DNA from: Chloroflexota bacterium | Lineage (GTDB): Bacteria; Chloroflexota; Ktedonobacteria; Ktedonobacterales; Ktedonobacteraceae | Assembly (NCBI GenBank): GCA_902810755.1 | Contig: CADDYT010000087.1 | Location: 1 to 25,216, forward strand | DNA length: 25,216 nt | Reading direction: 5' to 3' | In this document: piece after piece, positions 1 through 7,567 of the stretch | Layout: every line of letters starts with the position of its first letter | Numbering within the stretch: position 1 is the stretch's first letter | Notes under the pieces: model-generated | Told to the model about the DNA's origin: nothing | The model's input: only the letters and a program-made list of their open reading frames with translations | Database searches by the model: none | Translations under genes and position numbers: made by a program

Positions 1-93
1 GGCCTTCAGTTAACGCCTATGAGGGCCACCCCTTGCCGGTGGCCTGGGGCGGCCTTCAGTTAACGCCTCTGGGGCCACCCCTGGCGGCTGGCC
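1..93. repeat. Tandem GGCCACC palindromic repeats (left end)
   Basis: Two direct copies of a roughly 45-50-base unit lie at 1-50 and 51-93. Each begins GGCCTTCAGTTAACGCC and carries a small hairpin. In the first, GGCCACC (24-30) pairs with GGTGGCC (38-44) around a 7-base loop. In the second, GGCCACC (73-79) faces a degenerate GCTGGCC (87-93). The same unit occurs in inverted orientation at the right end of the window (25044-25216), and the hairpin core also occurs at 15247-15333. The function is unknown; it looks like an interspersed REP- or MITE-like family. The first base of the window is inside the repeat. Confidence 0.85.
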
Positions 94-118
94 TGCTTCA
101 GCGAACCGGGAATATCCC

Positions 119-796
119 TTATGGAGTCTGCACTTTTTGTTCCAGCGCCGATGCTGCTTCAGCCAGCCCTTGCCCCGCCTTCTGAGCCTGAGCAAGCTCC
201 TGTTCGCGCAGGCTCCTGGCCCAGTCCAGTTCCGCCTGCCACTGGCTGATCGAATGCTCCATCGTCTTCAGGATGTACGACAGCGTACTGGCATTCACGC
301 GCGGAATGCCATGCGCAAGCTGCGGCGTCTCCTGTACCATCTCTTTTACCACCGCCTGATGACTCACCATGTCCTCCGCCTCATTTTGCTGGAAGAAGAC
401 GTGAGACTGGCAGTAATTGATGTAATGGTCGATCAGGCGCAGGCGCTCTGCTGGAGTGATGTGGCTAAAGGCGGTGACTTTGTAGAGAAACAGCCGCTGG
501 TAATCGCCCGGATTCGAGCCGGTATCGTTCATCAAGATACGGAAGCGCAGTCGCCCGGCGTCCGTGATCCTGTAGATGCGCAATTGCCGATCTCGCTGCT
601 CTGTCCCCTGCCCCGCGCCTTCTGCCTGCATATCGACGGCGATTAACCCGTTCTGCTCCAGCTTCGCCAGCAACGGATACAGCCGCCCATAGCTAATGCG
701 CGCATACGGCCCGATGATGTCATTGATGATCTTGGCGATCAGATAGCCATGCGCCGGACCGTTCATCAATTGTGCCAGCACAATAAACTCATACAT
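119..796 (-). CDS. PadR family transcriptional regulator
   Basis: A 225-residue DNA-binding repressor of the PadR family. Residues 1-75 form the winged helix: the sequence runs MYEFIVLAQLMNGPAHGYLI and then SYGRLYPLLAKLEQNGLI, the hallmark PadR recognition-helix and wing region. The rest is mostly helical with a charged C-terminal stretch, matching the Vir-act-alpha-C dimerisation region. An in-frame ATG lies 13 codons further upstream, but the start at 796 is preceded by GGTGGAGGGAGAG (SD core GGAGG) and begins exactly where PadR proteins begin. It is transcribed away from the Rossmann-FHA gene. A strong promoter and TATCA dyads upstream suggest autoregulation. The ligand and targets are unknown. 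Confidence 0.9.
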   Translation of the reverse strand: MYEFIVLAQLMNGPAHGYLIAKIINDIIGPYARISYGRLYPLLAKLEQNGLIAVDMQAEGAGQGTEQRDRQLRIYRITDAGRLRFRILMNDTGSNPGDYQRLFLYKVTAFSHITPAERLRLIDHYINYCQSHVFFQQNEAEDMVSHQAVVKEMVQETPQLAHGIPRVNASTLSYILKTMEHSISQWQAELDWARSLREQELAQAQKAGQGLAEAASALEQKVQTP

Positions 797-842
797 CGCT
801 CTCCCTCCACCTTCCAGAAAACGTTCAAGCAGCACCTTTTGC

Positions 843-893
843 TATATCACTATGATACATCATCCTGCTATATCAGAATATATATCACTGTGA
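843..893. promoter_or_regulatory. Probable PadR operator cluster
   Basis: TATATCA occurs three times (843-849, 869-875, 881-887). The 12-mer ATATCACTATGA (844-855) recurs with one change at 882-893. The first copy extends to the perfect dyad TATCA-CTA-TGATA (845-857), and the last contains TCAC-T-GTGA (885-893). The cluster overlaps the predicted transcription start of the PadR gene. PadR proteins commonly bind AT-rich dyads in their own promoters; binding here is inferred. Confidence 0.6.
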
Positions 894-895
894 AA

Positions 896-925
896 ATAAT
901 AACCAACGAAATAGTGGTTTGTCAA
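896..925 (-). promoter_or_regulatory. Promoter of padR-type gene (TTGACA-N18-TATTAT)
   Basis: On the minus strand, TTGACA (920-925) and TATTAT (896-901) are separated by 18 bases, a near-consensus housekeeping promoter. The start of transcription would fall near 889, about 93 bases before the PadR start codon. The operator-like repeats at 843-893 lie on and just downstream of this start point, where a bound repressor would block transcription. Confidence 0.7.
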
Positions 926-1361
926 GGGGTTTCGGCAAAATTTTCTCTTTGATAAGAAAATTTCATCAATCTCATGATAATATTAGCCGATATGAAAGAG
1001 TTGCGTCAAGGATGTTAACGAAATTTGTCAGTAAGATGGTAACTTTATGCATGTGATGCTTCACCATTTTGAGCGGGAAAACCGGTTATGAAAAAGACCA
1101 TCGGCTAACCGTTATCACTGGCAGAACTGAGCAGCAAACTGTGAAGAGCATCTCCATATAAAAGAGATACTATTCATAGCAAATAGAGTAGTTTCCTGTT
1201 ATTCTCTTCTTTAGAATGAATTATTCATGATACGCACGCTAACGCATGTATTGATATTTTTCGCTAAAACAGCGGAGCTACAAAGGATTACTGACAGAGA
1301 TATAATGTTAGCGGATACTTTTCAAAAGCGGATAGTGTACAGTAAGGAGGCAATGAGAGCG
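926..1361. other. AT-rich intergenic region upstream of Rossmann-FHA gene
   Basis: No convincing gene is visible. The stretch is clearly more AT-rich than the flanking genes. It contains a consensus -10 box TATAAT at 1301-1306 and a perfect ribosome binding site AAGGAGG at 1344-1350, both serving the downstream gene. TTAGCCGAT (988-996) and ATCGGCTAA (1100-1108) form a spaced inverted repeat of unknown meaning. Confidence 0.5.
1301..1350 (+). promoter_or_regulatory. -10 box and ribosome binding site of Rossmann-FHA gene
   Basis: TATAAT at 1301-1306 matches the -10 consensus exactly; no good -35 is seen 17 bases upstream. Transcription would begin near 1313. AAGGAGG ends at 1350, 11 bases before the ATG at 1362 and 2 bases before the ATG at 1353. 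Together these argue that translation starts at 1362 (or 1353) and not at the more distal in-frame ATG at 1227, which lacks a ribosome binding site. Confidence 0.5.
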
Positions 1362-3620
1362 ATGGGTGCTGTGAATGAAGCAATTATCAATCCCGATTTT
1401 CTGGCGCTGGGCATGGGCGGCACGAATATGATGTCCATGCTGTGGACGGTGGCAATGGGACGGCAGGCGGTGGGCGTCGAGATGCGCGGCGACCCCTTTC
1501 TCGGCGTGCATTGGAACATCCGCGAAGACTTCTATCACCAGCTAGGTCTGATCGATCAGCTGATGCTGGAACGATACGGCGAGGAGCGCATCCCGCGCCG
1601 AGGAAATGGGCGGCTATTTCGCCTCGCGGAGTGTTTTTACAGTTCAGAAACAGTCGCCGGAGATATTGTAGCCGATGAGGTCATCGACGGTTTCGACACC
1701 GACCAGCATATCGTGGGGACCATTCACAACGTCGAATTCATCGACGATCGCTGGCGTGATGGCCTGCCAAACCGGGTTATTACCGTGTTAGACCCGCCCA
1801 GGCCGCCAGATCGGCCTGATCCGGCAAAAATCCGCAGCAGTATGGTAGAGGTGCTTGATGGCCCATCCACCTTCCAGGCCGAGGCCGCTTCCATCCAGAA
1901 ATTGCTGCGCCGCTACCTTGAGTTGATGGAGCAGCTCGACCTGAAGCAGAACCTCAAGCCCCGCGTCCGCCTCTACACGCATCACCGCGTCGTTCCCACT
2001 GAGGGCGATGGATTCATCCGCGAGGCAGATGGCCGCCTGCGCATTCGCATTGAGGCTCTGCAGGAGTTCGACTTCAAAGGGCAGTTCGTCCGCGTGCGCG
2101 TGCCGAACAGTGAGGTCATTGATCTCGGCGTGCCAGAGGTGTTCATGATCGCCGAGGGCTTTAACAGCAGCGACGCGAAACGCCTGGGATTCGAGCAGCA
2201 CGATGTCGAGGTCGATCATGGCGATGGGCGCGGCCCCGTCGTGGCGCAGGCCGATTTTCTGGCCGGGCTGGTCGAAGTGCTGGTGGGTGGTCGCCTGCGG
2301 CGGCGCATCTCCTCGGAGTTCGATCAGGATGGCAAGGAATACTGGGTGCGGCAGATTGCGGTAGGCCATGAGAATGATCCAGAGGTAGGCTGGGTGCTGG
2401 TTCAGGTTCCCGACTTCAAAACCTTCGATCCCATCGAGGCAGGGCTGCTGCCAGAGGGTACGGACCGCAATTCACCTGAGTTCTTCGCCTCTTACCAGCA
2501 GTTGATCTACGACTTCTACATCAGGCAGGCGGCAGATATCCTTGATATCCCCAGAGAAGAGCTGAGGAAAGTCCAGATGATCTATGGGCCAACGCTGTTC
2601 AGCCTCATCGAGCGCGTCGGGGATGATGCCCTTGTTGCCCCCAACGGCGTGGTGGCGGGCGATTCTTTCGGTAACGGCCACTTCCTGACCAGTGGCGGAG
2701 CAATGACAGGGATGATCGGACATAGCTACCGTGTCCTCGCATACTGGAAAGAGCGGGATGCAGGCGCCTCGCCGACCGAGGCCATCCGTCGGCTTGCCGA
2801 CTGTATCAAAGAAGATACACTGGCATGGCTTCAGGTGAGCGCAACGGAATACAGCCAGGCCGCCCCGATCAACTTCGGCGCCGAACGCATCGAACAGATC
2901 AATAAGGCCAGCGGCATCGACACCGATATTCGCGCTAACGAGATTGACGCCGCTCGCCGTCAGCGCCATGCCCTCATTCCACTGGACCCATCCAACTGGA
3001 GAAGGTTATTCGTGCGCAATGGCCGCGTCCTCTCTGCGCTGCCGGAGCTTGAGGCTGACCACCCGTTGCAGCGCCCTGAACACGAGGCCAGTCTGATGGC
3101 GGTGTTAAAAAACTTCCCGGTCAGGCCCGACCAGAGCAAGCAGGCCGATGCCAGCCCGCAGGCAAGAACAGATCAGGCATCGGCGCAAGGGGAAGGCGAA
3201 AAGACCGTCATCATGCCCAGAGTCAGCATCGGGCTGCTGGCGCCGGAGAAAGCAAAAGTCTACGCCTTTCTGGACATCCAGCAGAACGACGGGAACATGC
3301 AGGGTATCGCGATTACAAAGGACAGCGCCATTGTCGGGCGTGTTGACCCGAAGAGCGGAATTACGCCGGAGGTCGACCTCACACCGTTCGACACGCGAAA
3401 AACCGTCTCGCGTCGCCACGCGCAGATTCACATGGAGGAAGACCTCTTCTACATCGAGGATCTGGGGAGTAAAAATAAGACGCGCCTGAATGAGGTGACG
3501 CTCACTCCACACCAACCGGAATTGCTCCACAATGGCGACACCGTAAGCTTTGGCTCGGTCAAAGCCACGTTCCGCCTGCTCGGCACAGGCCGGTTGCCGA
3601 CAGCGTGGTCGCAGTCGTAA
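1362..3620 (+). CDS. Rossmann-fold (FAD-type) protein with C-terminal FHA domain
   Basis: About 752 residues. Near the N-terminus (about 12-43) is a dinucleotide-binding beta-alpha-beta unit, with ALGMGGTNMMSML followed by a second strand ending AVGVEMRG; the acidic residue at the strand end is typical of FAD/NAD binding. Around residues 430-460, VAGDSFGNGHFLTSGGAM resembles the C-terminal FAD-contact motif (GD then a glycine-rich turn) of flavin monooxygenase-like enzymes. A Gln/Ala/Asp-rich linker (about 586-620) leads to a clear FHA domain (about 655-745) with VGRVD, SRRHAQIH, GSKNKTRLN and LHNGDTVSFG, the phosphothreonine-binding signature. The substrate and redox function are unknown. 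The FHA domain suggests recruitment or control by a Ser/Thr kinase. The ORF extends upstream to 1227, but the promoter and SD favour 1362. PadR is divergent, about 570 bp away. The FHA call is firm; the flavin call is inferred. Confidence 0.8.
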   Translation: MGAVNEAIINPDFLALGMGGTNMMSMLWTVAMGRQAVGVEMRGDPFLGVHWNIREDFYHQLGLIDQLMLERYGEERIPRRGNGRLFRLAECFYSSETVAGDIVADEVIDGFDTDQHIVGTIHNVEFIDDRWRDGLPNRVITVLDPPRPPDRPDPAKIRSSMVEVLDGPSTFQAEAASIQKLLRRYLELMEQLDLKQNLKPRVRLYTHHRVVPTEGDGFIREADGRLRIRIEALQEFDFKGQFVRVRVPNSEVIDLGVPEVFMIAEGFNSSDAKRLGFEQHDVEVDHGDGRGPVVAQADFLAGLVEVLVGGRLRRRISSEFDQDGKEYWVRQIAVGHENDPEVGWVLVQVPDFKTFDPIEAGLLPEGTDRNSPEFFASYQQLIYDFYIRQAADILDIPREELRKVQMIYGPTLFSLIERVGDDALVAPNGVVAGDSFGNGHFLTSGGAMTGMIGHSYRVLAYWKERDAGASPTEAIRRLADCIKEDTLAWLQVSATEYSQAAPINFGAERIEQINKASGIDTDIRANEIDAARRQRHALIPLDPSNWRRLFVRNGRVLSALPELEADHPLQRPEHEASLMAVLKNFPVRPDQSKQADASPQARTDQASAQGEGEKTVIMPRVSIGLLAPEKAKVYAFLDIQQNDGNMQGIAITKDSAIVGRVDPKSGITPEVDLTPFDTRKTVSRRHAQIHMEEDLFYIEDLGSKNKTRLNEVTLTPHQPELLHNGDTVSFGSVKATFRLLGTGRLPTAWSQS

Positions 3621-3631
3621 AGGTTTGTATC

Positions 3632-3703
3632 GTTTGTTGAAAATCGGCTCGGATGTCTCATCCTGCGCGCAGGATGAGACGTCCGAGCCGATTTTCAACA
3701 AAC
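3632..3703. terminator. 36-bp inverted repeat, bidirectional terminator-like
   Basis: Arms 3632-3667 and 3668-3703 are complementary at every position except one T-G wobble, with no spacer; the centre is ATCCTGCGCGCAGGAT. It fills the 85-base gap between two convergent genes, 12 bases after one stop and 3 bases before the other. There is no strong T tract on either side. It may be a terminator or RNA-end protector for both transcripts, or a REP-like element that settled there. Confidence 0.75.
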
Positions 3704-3705
3704 CC

Positions 3706-4524
3706 TTAACTGCCCGAACTCTGGTAGTGGCGGACGCCGAAACGCCAGAAGAGGCCGGAGACGAGGGCGAAGGCCAGAGCGATGAGAGGCGCGAGGAAGG
3801 CGAGCCAGGACGGCAGGCCAAGCGGCAGGGAGCGACCAAGCACGTAGCAGACCGGGACGAACGAGCCGAAGGCCAGGGGAATGACGAACATGAAGATGCT
3901 CTGCATCAACCGGTTGTAGATGGTGATGGGATAGCTCAGCATCTCGCGCCCACCGTAGGTGAAGATGTTGACCATCTCGGTCGTCTCCACCGTCCAGAAG
4001 CACATGGTCGCGCCAAGCAGCAGGACGGAGATGAAGATGACGCCGCCGCTGGCGATACCGATGAGCAGGGCAACTGCTTTTGCCAGCGTCCACTGCAAGG
4101 CGGGCAGAAAGTGCAGAGCTACGAAGAAGGTCAGCAGACCCTCTGTCAGGCGACCCAGGCGGCGCAGGCGGAAGTCGCTGCCGATGACCTGAATAAACGC
4201 GCCGACGGGCCGCAGCAGCACGCGGTCGAACTCGCCGCGCCTGATGGTCTCCACGAAGTTATCGATGCCGGCCCCGACCAGTTCGGAGAGGCCAAAGGCC
4301 ATTGAGGTGACGGCGTAAAGCATCGCCACATCGCCCAGGTGCCAGCCAAGCAGCGAGGGAAATGAGGCAAAGACGATGATGACCCCGAAAAATTCCGCGA
4401 ACGTGATGAAGAAGTAGGTACTGATATCGATAACCAGGTTGGCCCTGTACTGCGCCTGCGAGCGCAACTGCATGCCGATCAGGCGGCGATAGAGGGAGAG
4501 ATCGTTCAACAAACCGCTTACCAT
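3706..4524 (-). CDS. ABC-2 type permease subunit (PF06182-like)
   Basis: A 272-residue integral membrane protein with about six hydrophobic segments, including ISTYFFITFAEFFGVIIVFA, an AVALLIGIASGGVIFISVLL segment and a C-terminal LAFLAPLIALAFALVSGLFW. The conserved cytoplasmic stretch IRRGEFDRVLLRPVG is characteristic of the COG3694/COG4587 permease pair that partners a COG4586 ATPase. The start at 4524 is chosen because AAAAAAGGAGCAAAAC sits directly before it; the longer frame (to 4563) lacks an SD. It follows the second permease gene by 78 bases, so the two form an operon. The substrate is unknown; such exporters are often annotated for drugs or lipids. The ATP-binding subunit is not in the window. 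Confidence 0.85.
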   Translation of the reverse strand: MVSGLLNDLSLYRRLIGMQLRSQAQYRANLVIDISTYFFITFAEFFGVIIVFASFPSLLGWHLGDVAMLYAVTSMAFGLSELVGAGIDNFVETIRRGEFDRVLLRPVGAFIQVIGSDFRLRRLGRLTEGLLTFFVALHFLPALQWTLAKAVALLIGIASGGVIFISVLLLGATMCFWTVETTEMVNIFTYGGREMLSYPITIYNRLMQSIFMFVIPLAFGSFVPVCYVLGRSLPLGLPSWLAFLAPLIALAFALVSGLFWRFGVRHYQSSGS

Positions 4525-4602
4525 GTTTTGCTCCTTTTTTGAAATCCTGATGAACTTTCCCAACCAGATAGAGAATTGCTGTCCCTACCGGATCGCGACG
4601 AA

Positions 4603-5397
4603 CTAGCCACCCTGCACGGTGACGCGGCGGGTAGCGATTTTTGTCAGCAGGAGGGCGATGAGCGTCAGAACGATGAGCCAGAGAGACTGGCGGGCAAGCT
4701 CGAAGAGCAGGGGGAGGCCGCCGAGCTTGCCCAGGAAGACCTCGGTTGGCACGTTCATCAGGCCGTTGAAGGGCAGCCAGTAGACGATGGCGCGCAGCGG
4801 GGCCGGGAAAAGGGGCAGCGGGAAGTAGCTGCCGGTGAAAAAGAGAGCGACGGTACCGGCCAGCACAGCGACGGCGCGCGCCTCGATCAGCCAGAAGGCG
4901 ACAACGTTGTAGAGGAAGCGATAGGCGATGCCGAGCATGGCTCCCAGCGCGAGGCTGCATGCATAGGCGGGCCAGACGCGCCAGTCGCCCTGCACGCCGA
5001 TGCCGAAGAGCAGCATACCCGCGACATAGGCAGGCAGGCCGCGAAAGATCAGGTAGTAGAGGTCGCGTCCGCACTCGCGGCTGAACCAGTACCAGTAGAA
5101 ATCGCAGGGCTTGCTCAGGTCGGCCACCACCTCGCCGGAGCGAATAGTATAGAGCAGGTCATACCAGCCAAAGGGCAGAATAATCATAATCATCGACTGC
5201 TCAAGCCAGCTGTAGCGCAGCGTATCGATCACGTTGTAGCCGGCGGCAACGGGCCGCGAGTGAAAGAGGGCAATGATGACATAGCTGAAAAGAATGCCCC
5301 AGAAGATGTTGGTCAGCAGCCCGGACAGGTTGGCCCAGCGATAGATGAGTTGCCTGCGGAACTGGGTACGAGCCACCTCGAAGTAAAAACGCAGCAT
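4603..5397 (-). CDS. ABC-2 type permease subunit, partner
   Basis: A 264-residue membrane protein, first gene of the pair. It begins MLRFYFEVARTQFRRQLIYR with hydrophobic segments at LSGLLTNIFWGILFSYVIIA, around MIMIILPFGWYDLL, and a C-terminal LWLIVLTLIALLLTKIA. The stretch IRSGEVVADLSKPCDFYWYW matches the conserved permease loop in which R-x-G-E is followed by an L-x-x-P segment. The start at 5397 is preceded by GGAGGAGAGAAGATC; extension to 5532 gives a non-membrane leader without SD and was rejected. It is expected to dimerise with the downstream permease and need an ATPase encoded elsewhere. Confidence 0.85.
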   Translation of the reverse strand: MLRFYFEVARTQFRRQLIYRWANLSGLLTNIFWGILFSYVIIALFHSRPVAAGYNVIDTLRYSWLEQSMIMIILPFGWYDLLYTIRSGEVVADLSKPCDFYWYWFSRECGRDLYYLIFRGLPAYVAGMLLFGIGVQGDWRVWPAYACSLALGAMLGIAYRFLYNVVAFWLIEARAVAVLAGTVALFFTGSYFPLPLFPAPLRAIVYWLPFNGLMNVPTEVFLGKLGGLPLLFELARQSLWLIVLTLIALLLTKIATRRVTVQGG

Positions 5398-5930
5398 GAT
5401 CTTCTCTCTCCTCCAATCTAGCGTGGAATAGTTCTGAACAGCACAAAAAGCCAGCAACCCCGCAACAGGGGGTACTGGTTCTCCCGGAAAGACACTATTT
5501 TTACCCATGCAGAAACGCGGGATAGCCAGCATGACTAACCCGTGCCTGTGAGCGATAGACGGCTCAAACGTGGTAAGGTTTGCATACTATACCACCACTG
5601 CACGCTCGCCGTCAACGGTTTTGTGGAGGAAATTGATTCATGCCGTAATAATGATCTAAAGAGAGTGGCCCTGCGTATCCTGTACGGTAACGTCCCGGAG
5701 ACGTTGCCCCTGCATCGCTCGACTCAGCGGGGGGATCAAAGAGAAGACGGAAGCTTTTCCTCGATGCTATGCCCTGCTCAGACACGTCTGCGCTTTGATG
5801 GACTTGCGTGAAGATGAGCAATGCCTGTCATGTGTCTATGAGCCTGTTTCTGACTCGCCGCATACCTGATGCAGCGAAGCAAACGGGCAGAGCAGGTTCA
5901 CCATTATGGTTCGAACAGGAGGAGAACCTT
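5398..5930. other. Intergenic region between divergent ABC operon and DUF4331 gene
   Basis: About 530 bases with no supported gene. Short frames on both strands have no SD and no recognisable protein. The minus-strand promoter at 5586-5615 lies here. No clear plus-strand promoter was found for the DUF4331 gene, although its SD, AGGAGGAG at 5918-5925, is strong. Confidence 0.5.
5586..5615 (-). promoter_or_regulatory. Promoter for ABC permease operon (TTGACG-N18-TATAGT)
   Basis: On the minus strand TTGACG (5610-5615) and TATAGT (5586-5591) are spaced by 18 bases. The predicted start near 5579 leaves a leader of about 180 bases before the first permease gene. No riboswitch or attenuator fold was recognised in the leader. 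Confidence 0.55.
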
Positions 5931-6902
5931 ATGGCCGATCATCTGGATGCGCCAGGTCTCGTCTCTCCCGATTCCAATCCGAAGACAGATATCACCGATA
6001 TCTACCTCTTCCAGAAGCCGGGAAACGCGAGCAAATCCATCCTCATCCTCAATGTGAATCCGCTGGCGCCCACGCTTGCCAACGAATTCGAGAGCAACGG
6101 TCTGTACGAACTGAAGATCGATACAGACGGCGACGCGCTCGCCGAAATCGCGTTCCACATCTCCTTTACCCCTGTCACCAACGGGCAGCAATGGGCCACC
6201 GTGCGCAGGGTGGCCGGGGCGCAGGCGGAGCAAGATGCCAACAGCGGAGAGGTCATCATCGCGCATGCCCCCGTCTCCTTTGGCAGCACCGCCCTGGTCA
6301 CGAAATCCGGTCCGTACAAATTCTTCGCCGGGCTGCGCAGCGATCCGTTTTTCTTCGATCTGACGGGTTTCCTGCACGGCTTCCAGTTTACCGGTACCGA
6401 CTTCTTCATCGATAAGAATGTCTTCGGTATCGTGCTGGAAGTTCCCAACTCCGCGCTGGGCAAGAACCCGAAAATCGGCATGTGGGCGCGCACGCTGATC
6501 AGCACGGTGAAGGGCAATAGCGACGCGCGCTACTTCGTGCGCGATGACCGTATGGGGCGCCCGGCCATCAATACGGTGTTCAACCACGACAACGATAAGA
6601 TCGTCTTCAATCAGATCAACCCGAACCAGGATCGCGGGCTGTTCGAGGAGAAATTCGAGACGGTGCTGATGGGCTATGGCTACACGGAGACCCAGGCCGA
6701 TGGCATCGCAAAGATTTTGCTCCCGGACATCCTGACCTACGATTACACCAGCCCGGAGGGTTTCCTCAACGGACGCAAGCTGACCGACGATGTGATCGAC
6801 ATCGAGCTGGCGCTGGTGACAAACGGGCAGGTGACGACGGACATGGTCGGGCCGCACACCGACTACCTTTCTACCTTCCCCTACCTGGGGAACCCACATT
6901 AG
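5931..6902 (+). CDS. DUF4331 family protein
   Basis: A 323-residue protein of the DUF4331 family (PF14224). It opens MADHLDAPG and then DITDIYLFQKPG, followed by a hydrophobic strand (SILILNVNPLAP), the order that defines this family. No signal peptide is evident from the chosen start, unlike many secreted DUF4331 members. The start at 5931 follows the SD AGGAGGAGAACCTT; the frame extends upstream to 5808 but that leader has no SD and is not family-like. The stop codon overlaps the SD of the next gene (11-base gap), so the two are co-translated. The biochemical function of the family is unknown. Confidence 0.88.
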   Translation: MADHLDAPGLVSPDSNPKTDITDIYLFQKPGNASKSILILNVNPLAPTLANEFESNGLYELKIDTDGDALAEIAFHISFTPVTNGQQWATVRRVAGAQAEQDANSGEVIIAHAPVSFGSTALVTKSGPYKFFAGLRSDPFFFDLTGFLHGFQFTGTDFFIDKNVFGIVLEVPNSALGKNPKIGMWARTLISTVKGNSDARYFVRDDRMGRPAINTVFNHDNDKIVFNQINPNQDRGLFEEKFETVLMGYGYTETQADGIAKILLPDILTYDYTSPEGFLNGRKLTDDVIDIELALVTNGQVTTDMVGPHTDYLSTFPYLGNPH

Positions 6903-6913
6903 GAGGTGATTTC

Positions 6914-7390
6914 ATGAAAGGCATCAACCGGCGCAAGTTCCTGCAACTGGCGGGTACCGGCTCGCTGGCGGCAGCGGCGGTCGCGGTTCCGTCCCTGGCA
7001 ACGGCTCCCCGGCTCACACCCGATAGCAAGAAGGGAACGTTCACCTTCCGCGCCGTCGCGGGGCTGCCGGCCAAACCGCTGCCAGCCTACGCCACGTATA
7101 TCATCGAAGGCCATGTGAACCTGTCGACGCGCACCGGAATGATGACAAAGACGGTCATCGCCGGTTCCCCCCAGGCGCGGACGACCATTGCCCTGCCCGG
7201 CCTCTCGCGCATCATGCGTATCACCGGCATCGAAGAACTGGGCGGCGCCTTCCGCGTTACCGGCGTCGTCGACGACCGCTCGCAGTTGCAAAAGGGAGAG
7301 AGCGCGACGTTTGAACTCCTCATCGATCCCGCTCAGCGTCTGGCTCGCACCACTATTGCAGGCTCTTCCCTGCTGCTGCACCTGGAATAG
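6914..7390 (+). CDS. Tat-signal secreted protein, unknown function
   Basis: A 158-residue protein. The N-terminus MKGINRRKFLQLAGTGSLAA is a textbook twin-arginine signal (N-RR-K-F-L followed by a hydrophobic stretch), so it is probably exported folded, with cleavage near residue 30. The mature part is short, beta-rich and without cysteines; no domain was recognised. Its SD, AGGAGGTGAT (6901-6910), is a perfect match to the anti-SD sequence and partly overlaps the stop of the DUF4331 gene, implying a common operon and high translation. A joint role with the DUF4331 protein is inferred from this arrangement only. Confidence 0.82.
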   Translation: MKGINRRKFLQLAGTGSLAAAAVAVPSLATAPRLTPDSKKGTFTFRAVAGLPAKPLPAYATYIIEGHVNLSTRTGMMTKTVIAGSPQARTTIALPGLSRIMRITGIEELGGAFRVTGVVDDRSQLQKGESATFELLIDPAQRLARTTIAGSSLLLHLE

Positions 7391-7467
7391 CCGCCATGCT
7401 CCGCTGCCTGATAGCGGCAGGTAGCGTGCAGGGCAAGAGCCATTGCTGACAGGCGAACATACTGAAG

Positions 7468-7537
7468 AGACCAGAGATGGGTTGTGTCTGTAACGTTCGG
7501 CAGCGACGAGGGAAAGCTTCCAGCCCATCTCCGGTCT
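7468..7537. other. Long-loop inverted repeat after Tat-protein gene
   Basis: AGACCAGAGATGGG (7468-7481) is complementary to CCCATCTCCGGTCT (7524-7537) with one mismatch, enclosing a 42-base loop. It lies in the 177-base gap between the Tat-protein gene and the 89-aa gene. It could end the first transcript or shape the leader of the next. Confidence 0.4.
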
Positions 7538-7567
7538 TTCTATGCTGGATAAGAAGGAAGGTTCACT

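Noticed and set aside
4525..4563. Upstream extension of the second permease (start at 4563)
   Set aside because: There is no SD at 4563, while 4524 has AAAAAAGGAG at the right distance.
5808..5930. 41-residue N-terminal extension of the DUF4331 protein as a signal peptide
   Set aside because: The extension has no SD and no continuous hydrophobic core, and family members align from MADHLDAPG.
5904..6899. 331-codon minus-strand frame opposite the DUF4331 gene
   Set aside because: It is a shadow of a GC-rich gene, with no SD and no recognisable protein.
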